The position numbers were made by a program, and so were the translations under genes. The notes below the pieces were generated by a model. That model was not told the origin of the DNA. It did no database searches and saw nothing but the letters and a program-made list of their open reading frames with translations. Positions 1 to 8,086 of a stretch of 64,000 nt of DNA are shown in pieces (the first letter of the stretch is position 1; every line of letters starts with the position of its first letter). Source of the DNA: an uncultured Synechococcus sp. (lineage in GTDB: Bacteria; Cyanobacteriota; Cyanobacteriia; Phormidesmidales; Phormidesmidaceae); NCBI GenBank assembly GCA_937911865.1, contig CALDSK010000277.1:1-64000 (forward strand). The letters run 5' to 3'.

Positions 1-227
1 AATGGAACTATCGGGCTATCCCTCAGAATCCGACACTAGTTGTTTGACCACTCCTAAGCTTACTCGCTCAAGCAGCCGGAGAAACGGCCGAAGAAGCAGC
101 TAAAGAAGCAGCCGGAGATACCGCCAACCAAACGAGAGAATTACTCTCTAAAATTACTGGACCGAAAATCTTACAGGCGATCGCAATTCTAGTCATCGCC
201 TACGCCATCATTAAGTCGGTAGACTGG

Positions 228-932
228 GTGGTAATTTCACTATCAGAGAAAGTAGCTCGCCACAATCGGCTGCGGATAAAACAGTTTCAGCCCTTCGTAC
301 GCACACTGGTGATGACCGTTACCGTCATCATGCTAATGAACTTATTTTTAAACCTGTCGCGAGAAAACGTACTGGCGGTAACCGGTACGGTCGCCGTTGC
401 GCTGGGCTTCGCATTTAAAGACTATGCCAGTTCAATTATTGCTGGAATTGTCGGGCTTTTTGAATCACCTTATCGGGTGGGCGATCGCGTCGCTATTGCC
501 GACCACTACGGCGAGGTCATAAGCTATGGCCTCAGAGGAATTCGGCTGAAGACCCCCGGCGACAATATTGTCACTGTTCCCCACAGCTATATGTGGACCA
601 ACGCTGTGTCAAATGCCAACATGGGCGAGCTGGAAGCGCAGGTCGTGACCGAGTTTTACCTGGCGCACGAGGCCAACCCAGAGGAGGTTGAAAATGTCTT
701 GTATCGGGTTGCCTACACCAGCAAATACACCCACCTTAAGCTGCCCATTTTAGTCGTCATGTCAGAACACAGCTGGGGTAGCCTGTTCAAGCTACGCTCG
801 TATCCTTTGGATGCCAGAGACGAGTTTGCCTACGCCACAGATCTAACCGTTCGTGCTAAAAAAGAGTTTGCTAAGCGCGATATGCCGTATCCTAAGCGGT
901 TTGACCTGGTAGGGAAAGACAGCAAGCCCTAA
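228..932 (+). CDS. MscS-family mechanosensitive channel, start unclear
   Basis: This is a small-conductance mechanosensitive channel of the inner membrane, which releases solutes on hypo-osmotic shock. After two hydrophobic segments comes the pore helix and beta domain: GFAFKDYASSIIAG near residues 60-73, then the PYRVGDRV stretch near 81-88, both typical of MscS. The GTG at 228 is the first conventional start, but the frame is open and looks coding from position 48, including a signal-peptide-like end (SLLAQA), an Ala/Glu-rich stretch and a further membrane helix. A TGA at 45-47 closes the frame, and no ATG, GTG or TTG lies in frame between it and 228. The true N-terminus is therefore uncertain: a frameshift or mutation near position 45, or a non-standard start. 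The product family is secure. It is not adjacent to the second MscS gene at 2150-3049, which runs on the other strand. Confidence 0.8.
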   Translation: MVISLSEKVARHNRLRIKQFQPFVRTLVMTVTVIMLMNLFLNLSRENVLAVTGTVAVALGFAFKDYASSIIAGIVGLFESPYRVGDRVAIADHYGEVISYGLRGIRLKTPGDNIVTVPHSYMWTNAVSNANMGELEAQVVTEFYLAHEANPEEVENVLYRVAYTSKYTHLKLPILVVMSEHSWGSLFKLRSYPLDARDEFAYATDLTVRAKKEFAKRDMPYPKRFDLVGKDSKP

Positions 933-1046
933 GTAGCCACTAGAGTAGCCACTAAAGAAAACCAGGCAAAGCCCTATAGACAATATCCTCATCGAAAATA
1001 TCCTCACCAAAGTTAAAACTCTAGTTTAAACTCTAGTTAAAACTCT
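932..1046. repeat. Cluster of 12- and 15-bp tandem duplications
   Basis: Three small tandem repeats lie between the convergent genes. A 12-bp unit (AGTAGCCACTAG/A) occurs twice at 932-955, starting on the last base of the MscS stop codon. A 15-bp unit occurs twice at 982-1011. A 12-bp unit (AGTTAAAACTCT) occurs three times at 1011-1046 and spans the stop codon of the lipid kinase gene on the minus strand. This is seen directly in the sequence. Confidence 0.85.
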
Positions 1047-2023
1047 GAACCGCGTTGTTCCTTATACGTAATCGTCAAACCGGGCAGGTTCTCTAGTTTC
1101 TCCATTGGGTCAAAGTTACCGTTTTCAGGCGTCATCAGGGTAATGCCTTTTTCAATGCAGTGAATATCGACCGGCGTTTCACCTACGATATCGCCGTCTA
1201 GAACAATTTTCTGCACCGGGTCGGTCGTAATTCTGAGTGAAGTGCAGCGAAAATAGCCCACATCTTCTCGCTTAGTTGAACGCTTATTTAGTGCGGATTG
1301 AAATAGGCTGTAGGAAGCCGCGATCGCACCGCCTGTTCCCTCAGGCGCAAAAATAGTCACATCTAGCAGCCCGTCATAGGGCAGCACATCTGAAGGGCCC
1401 TGTGCCAGCACAGACGTCGCCGGGGCAACATTGGCCACCGTAATCCCAGACGCCTCAACTTTGATAATTTTATCGGGCGTTTCTAGCTCGACGTTAAATA
1501 CGCTCAGCTCTCTCACCTGACGAAAAGCAGACAGAATATAGGCAGCCGTGCCAATTTTGTTCTTTAGCTGGCGATTGGCCTGAGAAATAACGTCGGCTTC
1601 TAAGCCAATGCCCGCCAATAAAATCAACGGCTTACCATCACAGCTGGCCATGTCGATTTTTCGCGGAATGCCACTCAAAATCGTTCGACAGGCCGTTCTG
1701 ATATCGGTAGCAATGCCAAAGGCAGCAGCGATCGCATTCGCCGTTCCTCTAGGCACAATGCCCAACGCTGTATCAGTCTCTAGCAGTGCCCCTGCTACGG
1801 TAGAAACAGTACCGTCCCCGCCAGAAGCAATAATACAGTCGGCCCCCGCAGCGATTGCTTCTTCTGCCAACTGGCGAGCATCCACCTCTTTTGTTGTTGT
1901 CAGCACACTCAGCTGGGTTTCAGCCTCAATCTCTTGACGAATAATAGCCAGCTCCGTTTCGGGATCGCCTTGGCCCGAAACTGGATTGAAGATGAGATAA
2001 ACGTTTTGAAACATGAGCATCAA
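1037..2023 (-). CDS. DAGK/YegS-family lipid kinase
   Basis: This is a cytosolic or membrane-associated kinase of the diacylglycerol kinase catalytic family, expected to phosphorylate a lipid from ATP. Visible signatures are FNPVSGQG near residues 12-19, the nucleotide-binding GGDGT at 68-72 and PRGTAN at 91-96. The C-terminal half has the usual beta-sandwich pattern and ends with VVGETPVDIH-like text. At 328 aa it is a typical length. Three closely spaced Met codons (residues 1, 2 and 4) leave the exact start open. It is a paralogue of the C-terminal part of the fusion protein at 23803-25092, with the same motifs in the same order. The physiological substrate (diacylglycerol, sphingoid base or other) cannot be read from the sequence. 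It sits downstream of the second MscS gene on the same strand and may be co-transcribed with it. Confidence 0.85.
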   Translation of the reverse strand: MMLMFQNVYLIFNPVSGQGDPETELAIIRQEIEAETQLSVLTTTKEVDARQLAEEAIAAGADCIIASGGDGTVSTVAGALLETDTALGIVPRGTANAIAAAFGIATDIRTACRTILSGIPRKIDMASCDGKPLILLAGIGLEADVISQANRQLKNKIGTAAYILSAFRQVRELSVFNVELETPDKIIKVEASGITVANVAPATSVLAQGPSDVLPYDGLLDVTIFAPEGTGGAIAASYSLFQSALNKRSTKREDVGYFRCTSLRITTDPVQKIVLDGDIVGETPVDIHCIEKGITLMTPENGNFDPMEKLENLPGLTITYKEQRGSEF

Positions 2024-2081
2024 TACCTTAGTGGGGGCGCGTATCTTTGGGGCTGAGCCGAGAAAGGACGTCGCTGAGAAG

Positions 2082-2141
2082 GAGCACAGTTAGAAAGAGT
2101 GCAGTTAGAAAGAGTGCAGTTAAAAAGAGTGCAGTCAAAAA
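2082..2141. repeat. 15-bp tandem repeat, 4 copies
   Basis: Four head-to-tail 15-bp units with consensus GAGTGCAGTTAGAAA lie between the MscS gene (2150-3049) and the lipid kinase gene. They differ from one another by one to three bases. Confidence 0.9.
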
Positions 2142-2149
2142 GAAAAAAC

Positions 2150-3049
2150 TCAGTTATTGACAGATTCAATCGCCATATTGTCGCTGTAATCGTCCTGATC
2201 GAAGTGATACACCGTACGGATAGGATAGGGAATGACAATATCGGCCTGATCGCAGGCTTGCTTCAGGGCAACCATCACCTGTGTCTTTATTCTACGAACG
2301 CTCTTCTGTTCTGGATGCGTCCAATAGCGAACAAGTAAATCAATCGAACTGTCACCAAAGCTTACAACATCGACTTCAACAGCGGGCACAGACTTAATTT
2401 CTTCAATGGACGTCGTCGCATCGTGCAGTGTCTTAATCGCTTTAGGCAGCGGCGTGTTGTAGTCTACGCCAATCGCCAAATCGGTCCGGCGCTGAGGGCG
2501 GCCGGTCCTTACCTGAACAGGACTCGTAAAGACAATAGAGTTGGGCACGACGACCAGCTCACCTTGGTAGGTACGAATCTGAGTGGATCGCAGGGCAATT
2601 TCAGCAACTGTTCCTTCAAACTCACCGACAATAATCTGATCGCCCAGAGAGAATGGCTCTTGCAGCAGCAGTAGAATGCCAGATAGAAAATTCTTGAAAA
2701 TATCTTGAAACGCAAAACCAATAGCAACAGAACCAAAACCTAATAGCGCGATCGCATCTTGAATATTTAGGTTAGGGAAAGCGATAATACTGGCTAACAA
2801 GATGCCCACAATCCAGGCTGCGGCGTAGCTCGTTTGAACCAGCAGCTGCCGCAGTGACAGGCTCTTGAGCGTTCTTGCACCCACCTTCTGCGCCGCACTG
2901 CGAACCAGCTTAGCAACCGAACGAGTGATTAATAAAACAGCCAACGCCAGCAGAAGCGTAGGCAAACTAAAAATAGCGTCCGTAGCAAATGCAGTTACTT
3001 TTTCTCGAACTTGGTTAAGTAGCTCTTCTTGTCTTAATAGATTTTGCAT
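2150..3049 (-). CDS. MscS-family mechanosensitive channel
   Basis: This is an inner-membrane small-conductance mechanosensitive channel of 299 aa, close to the size of E. coli MscS. Hydrophobic segments lie near residues 27-43 and 72-92, followed by the pore-lining helix (about 99-128, rich in Gly/Ala) with GFAFQDIFKNFLSG and then EPFSLGDQI near 131-139, the entry to the cytoplasmic beta domain. The C-terminal alpha/beta domain is complete. The ATG at 3049 sits just before the hydrophobic region and is the natural start. It differs clearly from the MscS at the left edge of the window, so the two are not a recent duplication. A hairpin terminator just upstream (3108-3145) ends the previous minus-strand unit, so this gene likely has its own promoter. 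Confidence 0.92.
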   Translation of the reverse strand: MQNLLRQEELLNQVREKVTAFATDAIFSLPTLLLALAVLLITRSVAKLVRSAAQKVGARTLKSLSLRQLLVQTSYAAAWIVGILLASIIAFPNLNIQDAIALLGFGSVAIGFAFQDIFKNFLSGILLLLQEPFSLGDQIIVGEFEGTVAEIALRSTQIRTYQGELVVVPNSIVFTSPVQVRTGRPQRRTDLAIGVDYNTPLPKAIKTLHDATTSIEEIKSVPAVEVDVVSFGDSSIDLLVRYWTHPEQKSVRRIKTQVMVALKQACDQADIVIPYPIRTVYHFDQDDYSDNMAIESVNN

Positions 3050-3107
3050 ATACTCTCCTATATCTAAAGTCAGCGCCTACTGATGAGGGCTACTGACATA
3101 TCAAAGG

Positions 3108-3145
3108 CTAAAACAAAAGCTGCCATTCAGGAAGAGGGCAGCTTT
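3108..3145 (-). terminator. Rho-independent terminator
   Basis: A 9-bp perfect stem (3116-3124 pairs with 3137-3145, AAAGCTGCC/GGCAGCTTT) has a 12-nt loop. Read on the minus strand it is followed by a T-rich run (TTTTGTTTT). It lies downstream of the DUF2267 gene and the small acidic protein gene and fits as the end of that unit. Confidence 0.75.
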
Positions 3146-3223
3146 CGTTAATAATAAAATCGGGAAGAAACCAGCATAGACATCAGGGATGAGTAAACCC
3201 ATTAACGCCCTGCTGAGGCCCTA

Positions 3224-3514
3224 CTAGCGCCAGGTGCGCTCGCCCGCTTCATTTACTCTAGCCTCGCGAATCACATCAGAGATTTCCTCAGCGTCTTTCA
3301 CGTGGTGCAGCGCCTCTTTCTCTCCGTCCTCACCTTCTACAGGAAAGTAGGTAGGAACTTCGGTGTTGTTTCCCAAAGCATCCTCGTAAGCAACAGCCGT
3401 CTTCTGGCTCTTTTCTTCGACAGAAGCATCCGGAGACATCTCTTTGTCACCAGGATTAATATGAGCTGTACCGGCCTCGTTCGGCTCTCTCAAATCCGTA
3501 TTGTCAGTAGTCAT
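3224..3514 (-). CDS. Small acidic hydrophilic protein
   Basis: This is a protein of about 96 aa that I do not recognise. It is rich in Glu, Asp, Asn and Thr, has no hydrophobic segment and no cysteine, and is probably cytosolic and partly disordered. I chose the ATG at 3514 (protein begins MTTDNTDL). A start further upstream would overlap the DUF2267 gene, whose stop codon lies five bases away at 3520. The tight spacing indicates an operon with that gene, and a terminator follows at 3108-3145. The C-terminal half contains a plausible short helix (HHVKDAEEISDVIREAR). No function can be assigned. The tight pairing with DUF2267 and the following DUF2294 gene suggests a role in stress or envelope maintenance, which is inference only. 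Confidence 0.7.
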   Translation of the reverse strand: MTTDNTDLREPNEAGTAHINPGDKEMSPDASVEEKSQKTAVAYEDALGNNTEVPTYFPVEGEDGEKEALHHVKDAEEISDVIREARVNEAGERTWR

Positions 3515-3519
3515 AGCGA

Positions 3520-4308
3520 TTATGCTTCCTCCCATAGTGTACGAATCTTACCCGGCATAAACTCAGTAATCTCGGCAATCTTTTCAGCTGAAAGCTCTTC
3601 TTTAGTCGCACTAAAAACAGCTTTCACAACAGTCTGAGGGCCAGTGGTTTTAGGCAAGCCGCCCTCTTTCTCAATTCTGAAAAGAAACGTATCATCGTCA
3701 AACTTGAGCGCAGGACGAATCTTACTTAAGAATCGCACCAGCGGGTTAGAGTCTTTCCAGAGCTCAGCAACTTCTTCATGGGCTGCCTTTTTATCCGTGC
3801 TGCTAGCCTCCGTATGTAGCTCACTGGCCACATCTTCGGCAGCTTTTGTGGTCATCAGGTCGCGCATCGTTCGGAACACGACTTCTGTCAAATCGCGTGC
3901 GTCGTAAATGCTAGGAATGTTGCCTTTCAGCATAACCTTCTTGAGAAAGTCCATGTCCTTAGTAGCAATCTCAACGCTTGGGCCCGTCAGCAACTCCTCA
4001 GGAGGATTTTCGCTCATCCGCTCTAGCAGGTCCTGACCGCTGGATGTCAGCTCAACCGACTCTAGTTCAACAGAATCAGGCAAAGGGTTGGGGCCGCTGT
4101 TTGCGTAGGCATCGCCCTCAAAATTAGCATTGATGTAGCCCTTTTGGTTCAGGTAGTCCAAGTGAGCCATAATCTCTGTTTTATCAGTGTTTCGGCCTGC
4201 AAAGTCCGTCGCTTCCAAACGAAGCGGCGCTGGCTGCTTAGACTCAGGACGATCTCCCATCTTCTTTAAAAGGATGTAAGCGATGTCTTCTTTTAACTCT
4301 ATTGCCAT
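3520..4308 (-). CDS. DUF2267 domain protein
   Basis: This 262-aa cytosolic protein has a C-terminal half that matches the DUF2267 pattern: two repeated helical units, with FRTMRDLMTTKAAEDVASEL near 145-164 and a closing segment ending in FMPGKIRTLWEEA. DUF2267 proteins usually show a PxxIRxLW-type motif at this end. The N-terminal 110 residues look like a winged-helix fold (LDYLNQKGYI followed by VELTSSGQDLLERM), so the protein may be a DNA- or partner-binding protein. The biochemical role of DUF2267 is not established. It is translated with the small acidic protein gene immediately downstream. Its upstream region holds an elaborate hairpin (4366-4416) that could lie in the transcript leader. 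Confidence 0.75.
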   Translation of the reverse strand: MAIELKEDIAYILLKKMGDRPESKQPAPLRLEATDFAGRNTDKTEIMAHLDYLNQKGYINANFEGDAYANSGPNPLPDSVELESVELTSSGQDLLERMSENPPEELLTGPSVEIATKDMDFLKKVMLKGNIPSIYDARDLTEVVFRTMRDLMTTKAAEDVASELHTEASSTDKKAAHEEVAELWKDSNPLVRFLSKIRPALKFDDDTFLFRIEKEGGLPKTTGPQTVVKAVFSATKEELSAEKIAEITEFMPGKIRTLWEEA

Positions 4309-4331
4309 AAAAAATTCTCCATTGGGGAGCA

Positions 4332-4429
4332 GCGAACAGCTTACGAATAAACGCCTGTAGTCAAAATGCTCATCGCATTAAAATGCGCGAATAAAGTTAC
4401 GCTTTACGATGAGCATGTGCGAACAGCTT
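4332..4429. repeat. Branched inverted repeat between 11-bp direct repeats
   Basis: A 10-bp perfect stem (4366-4375 with 4407-4416) encloses two small hairpins (CGCATT-AA-AATGCG and AAAG...CTTT), giving a three-way junction. It is flanked by direct copies of GCGAACAGCTT at 4332-4342 and 4419-4429. It lies in the 328-bp gap between the DUF2267 and DUF2294 genes, upstream of DUF2267 in its transcription direction. It could be a leader RNA structure or a small palindromic mobile repeat. The rest of the gap (4309-4636) shows nothing I can name. Confidence 0.55.
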
Positions 4430-4636
4430 TTTCTTAAGAAAAACTAAAATGGCACCTGCTCTCGCAGCATAATTTCTGCAAAAGTACTATCGGCAAGCGT
4501 GTTTCAGCTGCTTTTGAACATATAAATAAATTGTAAAATAGTGGCGCTAAGTCAGCGATCACTCGATAGAGAGAAAGGATTTAGCCCGTACCCTATCTTT
4601 CGATGTAGATCGCAATTGCGCTCAAATCCGAAATAA

Positions 4637-5068
4637 CTATCGCTTTGCCTTAGGAATCGCGTCAGGATTACGCACGTCTGGTGTTCTTGAGAGAACAACA
4701 ATAATGCCAGTACGCGCCGTATCCAGAGTGGCATCGCTCATCAGGTCCATTACTTCTATACCCAATACGTCTTCAATCAAACTCTTAATTTGCGGTCGAA
4801 TAGCTTGATGAAGGTCATCTCTCACCTTTTCAGCGAGATCAGACTTACCTTGCTCTAGCAGTAGCTGTTCTGGCTGGGTGATAGAATCCTCCAACACAAT
4901 AGCTAGCTTGGAGTCAAACAGCTGACAGGTCACCTTCGTCGGCTGATGCCCCAAATGCTGCTTGTACAAGGCCTGCATCTTCTGAGAAATCGTTCTTTCA
5001 ATCTGGCCTACTGTTTGCTGAGCCACTGAATCTTTATTCTGTGCGTTCATATCTTTTTTATAAGTCAT
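4637..5068 (-). CDS. DUF2294 domain protein
   Basis: This 143-aa soluble protein matches DUF2294. It has an N-terminal helix with GQIERTISQKM, the conserved GHQPTKVTCQL strand, a central helix with LAEKVRDDLHQAIRPQIKSL, and the C-terminal strand with a diagnostic VLSRTPD-type ending. The family is common in cyanobacteria and Firmicutes and often lies near transporters or stress genes, but its function is not established. Two starts are possible (Met1 at 5068, Met7 at 5050). Neither has a strong ribosome binding site, and I kept the longer. It is on the same strand as the DUF2267 gene but 328 bp away, so they probably have separate promoters. Confidence 0.8.
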   Translation of the reverse strand: MTYKKDMNAQNKDSVAQQTVGQIERTISQKMQALYKQHLGHQPTKVTCQLFDSKLAIVLEDSITQPEQLLLEQGKSDLAEKVRDDLHQAIRPQIKSLIEDVLGIEVMDLMSDATLDTARTGIIVVLSRTPDVRNPDAIPKAKR

Positions 5069-5569
5069 TAGCTCTACTAGCTGTTAAATCTATTAGGTTA
5101 TTAAATGCTATGTAGTGCTATGTCGCCAGTATTTTTAGCACTTTTTGAATGTACACAGAACACTTAGCATCATGCTAAACATGTCAGACGCTTTGTCAAA
5201 TGCCCTTCAGACGGATATCTAGCAAAAACATTGATCGCCATCGAACAACATCGGCACAGTTGTAATTGTCAGGCATGCTAAACATTCTGAAAAACGTTCA
5301 GGCGCCTTCCCTTCGCCTGCGCTTTAGGCACTGTTTGAGTGGAGCTTTATGCACTGTTTGAGTAGAGTTTTGAGTATCGTTTGAGTACTGTTTGAGGACC
5401 AGAAGATCACAGCTAGCAAACGCTGTACATCAGGTCTGTAAGTCGTTTTCATGCCATCTCTTTCCAAAGATAAGGCTGAATCTATCAGGCGATGGATTCA
5501 CGGGGTCACACCTAAAAGCTTTGATTGTTCAGTAATCCTCAGATACTGACAGTAAAGAGAAGGCACACT
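5069..5569. other. Intergenic region, divergent promoters expected
   Basis: No gene is seen in these 500 bp between divergent genes. From about 5330 to 5397 a motif resembling CACTGTTTGAGTA recurs four to five times in degenerate form, another example of the short-period repetition common in this window. Promoters for both flanking genes should lie here, but no confident -10/-35 pair could be picked out. Confidence 0.5.
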
Positions 5570-5959
5570 ATGATATCCACCCGCCAGAGCCGCCATACGC
5601 TTGCGGAAAGCTTGAGAAATTGGGTCGTTCGATGCGTTTGCATGTGGCTAGTAGCAGTAGCCGTCTGGGGCACTGCTTCTGTACCTGCCGCTACGGCTGA
5701 TTCGGTGGGTGTTGGTTCTGAAAAGGCTGCCGAAATTATGCGCGATCGCGCCGCTGCAGAACTCGATAGGATGGCAGACGGAGACGTTAGCGATTCCATT
5801 GAAAATGCTGCTAGCAACCTAGAAAGCGCTGCTGATAAAGCCAAAAGCAAAGTTAAGCGCGACATTAGCCGCACCAAGGACGCTGCTGCAAATGTTGGCG
5901 ACGACCTAGAAGACTCTGCGAAAAGTGCCCTGGATACAGTTAAAGACCTTATAGACTAG
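5570..5959 (+). CDS. Secreted low-complexity helical protein
   Basis: This is a small exported protein of about 129 aa. The ATG at 5570 follows a purine-rich AGAGAAGG ribosome site. A basic N-terminus leads into a hydrophobic stretch (CVCMWLVAVAVWGTASV) and an Ala-x-Ala type cleavage region (PAATADS) near residue 44. The mature part is a charged Ala/Asp/Glu/Lys/Ser helix repeat (SIENAASNLESAADKAKSKV) reminiscent of LEA-like or low-temperature-induced cyanobacterial proteins. It precedes a second small secreted protein of similar style 72 bp downstream, likely in the same transcript. Function unknown. A desiccation- or cold-protection role is only a suggestion from composition. Confidence 0.7.
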   Translation: MISTRQSRHTLAESLRNWVVRCVCMWLVAVAVWGTASVPAATADSVGVGSEKAAEIMRDRAAAELDRMADGDVSDSIENAASNLESAADKAKSKVKRDISRTKDAAANVGDDLEDSAKSALDTVKDLID

Positions 5960-6031
5960 GCTGGCTTTCTCATCCGCTTCGCTGAATCTAAGGATTCGCA
6001 TTTTTATTCAACTTTCTTAGGAGAAAATTCC

Positions 6032-6397
6032 ATGAAACAGATTTTCAACCGGGTTTCTGCAACACTTTCTAGCTTGCGTCCTCTGATGATCGCAGCAGCT
6101 TGCGCGCTTGTTCTTTTTGCCAACGCAACGCCTGCTTTTGCATTTGGTAACAGCAGCTCCAAAGCTTCTGACGGACTAGAGCAGCTAGACGGCGTTCAAA
6201 ACAAGTCTGAGCAAGCGATCACTGAGAACGCTAAAAACGACATGAGCAGCATGGGCACAGTGACCGAAAACGCTAGAAAGGGTCTCAATGGCGTTCAAGG
6301 TAGAGCCAACAAAAAAGACATGATCAGCCCTAGCGATGCTAACGGCAACACTGTTGAAGGCAAAATCGAATCAGCACTTGAAGAAGTTACTGATTAG
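6032..6397 (+). CDS. Secreted low-complexity protein
   Basis: This 121-aa protein has a clear signal peptide: basic start, hydrophobic core LMIAAACALVLFANAT, and AFA cleavage near residue 37. The ATG is preceded by AGGAGA at a good distance. The mature part is polar, rich in Asn, Ser, Lys and Glu, with repeated LxGVQxK/R segments (LDGVQNKSEQ and LNGVQGRANK), and has no cysteine. It resembles small periplasmic cyanobacterial proteins induced by low temperature or stress, but I cannot assign a family firmly. It follows the similar protein at 5570-5959. The unit is closed by a strong bidirectional terminator at 6505-6563. Its stop codon lies inside a 16-bp tandem duplication. Confidence 0.75.
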   Translation: MKQIFNRVSATLSSLRPLMIAAACALVLFANATPAFAFGNSSSKASDGLEQLDGVQNKSEQAITENAKNDMSSMGTVTENARKGLNGVQGRANKKDMISPSDANGNTVEGKIESALEEVTD

Positions 6398-6423
6398 AGC
6401 GGCTGCTGATTAGAGCGGCTGCT
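6392..6423. repeat. 16-bp tandem duplication across a stop codon
   Basis: Two perfect head-to-tail copies of GATTAGAGCGGCTGCT. The first copy contains the TAG stop of the preceding gene. Confidence 0.95.
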
Positions 6424-6504
6424 GGCAGTGACCTTTATCAGACAGCCTTTACCGAATAGCTTTATCTGGTAAAGGCTATCTAACAACGAAGCAGCTGCAA
6501 TCCA

Positions 6505-6563
6505 ATAAGAATAAAGAAAAGGATACCTGTGTAAGCACGAGGTATCCTTTTCTTTATTCTTAT
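6505..6563. terminator. Strong bidirectional terminator hairpin
   Basis: A perfect 23-bp inverted repeat (6505-6527 pairs with 6541-6563) has a 13-nt loop. One arm is A-rich and the other T-rich, so either strand ends in a run of T-rich sequence. It lies exactly between convergent genes (small secreted protein on plus, GT4 on minus) and fits as a shared terminator. Confidence 0.85.
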
Positions 6564-6618
6564 CAATCAAGTAACTGTAATCTGTGGACCGAAGCCTATG
6601 ATTTTTCAAAGGGCCGTT

Positions 6619-7938
6619 TTAGATAGCCGCTGTCGCTAAATTGTAGCTAGGCTGAAAGCTGGCACCGTTCATCAGATTAAGGAACAAATCGTAGTATTTG
6701 TCTACCTGCGCTTCATGTTCAAAAGCTAAAGCGGCCCCAGGAACCGCTCGTGAGTCATTCATTAGCGCTTCGGCAATACTCTTCGCCATCACGTCAGGGT
6801 TTCTCACAGGGACCAATCGGCCATACTTGCCGTACCGTAAAATCTCTGCTGTTCCCCCCTGGCAGGCCGTAGCCACAATTTTCTGCCCCAAAGACAGTGC
6901 CTCAATTACAGTATTAGGCAAGCCCTCATACTTAGAGCTAGAGACATACATATCCCCTGCTGCCATCAGGGCATAGGGATTTTTGCAAAAGCCCATCAAA
7001 TGCACGCTATCAGAAATTCTGAGCTTGTCAGCCAGCGTCTCCAGGCTGCCACGCAGCGGCCCTTCTCCCACAATAATCAGCTTAGCATCGGGAGAATAGC
7101 GGCTTTTAAGGCGCTCAAAAGCTCGCAGCAACATATCAAAATCCTTCTGCGGCTTTAAACGACCTACTGACACAATCACCGGATAGGTTCTATCCGGCTT
7201 TAGCCAGCGGTGCTGAACGGGTTCTTTGGCCTTTTCAGCAATGTCTTGAGTCACCGTTGGATTATAAATCACCTGAATTTTGTGCGCAGCGACTTTCATA
7301 AAACCGGTGAGATCGGCTTCTATCGCTCGGCAGGGACTGATCACCACCTCCGCTCGGCGATAGGCATACTGCGTGAGCGGATGCAACAAAACAGCAACTG
7401 GTGAAAAATAGTCCTTAAACTGTTCTTGCAAAGCATTTGCCTGACGCAGTACCAGCTTGCAACGTATGCCTGAGAGCGCTAAAGCTAATGTTGCAACAAC
7501 ATTATTGAAGTGAATAGAGGAGAATAAAATATCAGGCTGACGACGCTTTAAGTAGCGAGACAAAGCGGCTACATTGCGAACGGGCGTATGACGCGATCCT
7601 TCTAAGCTAACCACCTGAATAGCCGGGTCAATATTAGCAAATCCGCTTTGAGGTACTTTTGAGAGCACTAGCTCTACTTGAAGACCGCGGTGTACTAGTC
7701 CATTGGCTATTTTGAGAACCACCTTGTCCGCACCGTAGCCCTGCAGGGCATCCAAATAAATAGCGATTACTTTACCCTCAGAAGGGGAATGAGGCCGCTG
7801 AGCCCAGGGATCAAGGCTGCCACGTCGGCGCTGTTCAAAAGAACTGCGAGCAGCACTACTCACCGCTCGACGTTGGCTTTCAATAGGGTCTTGCATTTTT
7901 TGAGCGAATTGCATGTTGAGAAACTTGTTGAGATACAC
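6619..7938 (-). CDS. GT4 glycosyltransferase
   Basis: This is a retaining GT-B glycosyltransferase of family 4, acting at the cytoplasmic face and moving a sugar from a nucleotide donor to a polysaccharide or lipid-linked acceptor. After an unusual 50-residue basic N-terminal extension, the N-lobe starts at KVIAIYLDALQGYGADKV. The C-lobe has VGRLKPQKDFDMLLRAF near residue 256 and the hallmark E-x7-E motif in YEGLPNTVIEAL near 340. At 439 aa it is slightly longer than usual because of the N-terminal extension, so a start further in is possible. It shares the strand with a second GT4 148 bp upstream. Both belong to the exopolysaccharide locus. The sugar specificity cannot be read. Confidence 0.88.
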   Translation of the reverse strand: MYLNKFLNMQFAQKMQDPIESQRRAVSSAARSSFEQRRRGSLDPWAQRPHSPSEGKVIAIYLDALQGYGADKVVLKIANGLVHRGLQVELVLSKVPQSGFANIDPAIQVVSLEGSRHTPVRNVAALSRYLKRRQPDILFSSIHFNNVVATLALALSGIRCKLVLRQANALQEQFKDYFSPVAVLLHPLTQYAYRRAEVVISPCRAIEADLTGFMKVAAHKIQVIYNPTVTQDIAEKAKEPVQHRWLKPDRTYPVIVSVGRLKPQKDFDMLLRAFERLKSRYSPDAKLIIVGEGPLRGSLETLADKLRISDSVHLMGFCKNPYALMAAGDMYVSSSKYEGLPNTVIEALSLGQKIVATACQGGTAEILRYGKYGRLVPVRNPDVMAKSIAEALMNDSRAVPGAALAFEHEAQVDKYYDLFLNLMNGASFQPSYNLATAAI

Positions 7939-8086
7939 CAGATGTAGGGACGAAAGGGGTCAGGAACAAATAGGTAGAAACGTCTATAAAAGAGAAACAC
8001 AGAACAGGTTAGAAAGCGCCAGACCAGTGCTATATCAGAAAAACAAAAGCACCTGAACAACGGCCCGGCTTCAAACAATTAGTGGC

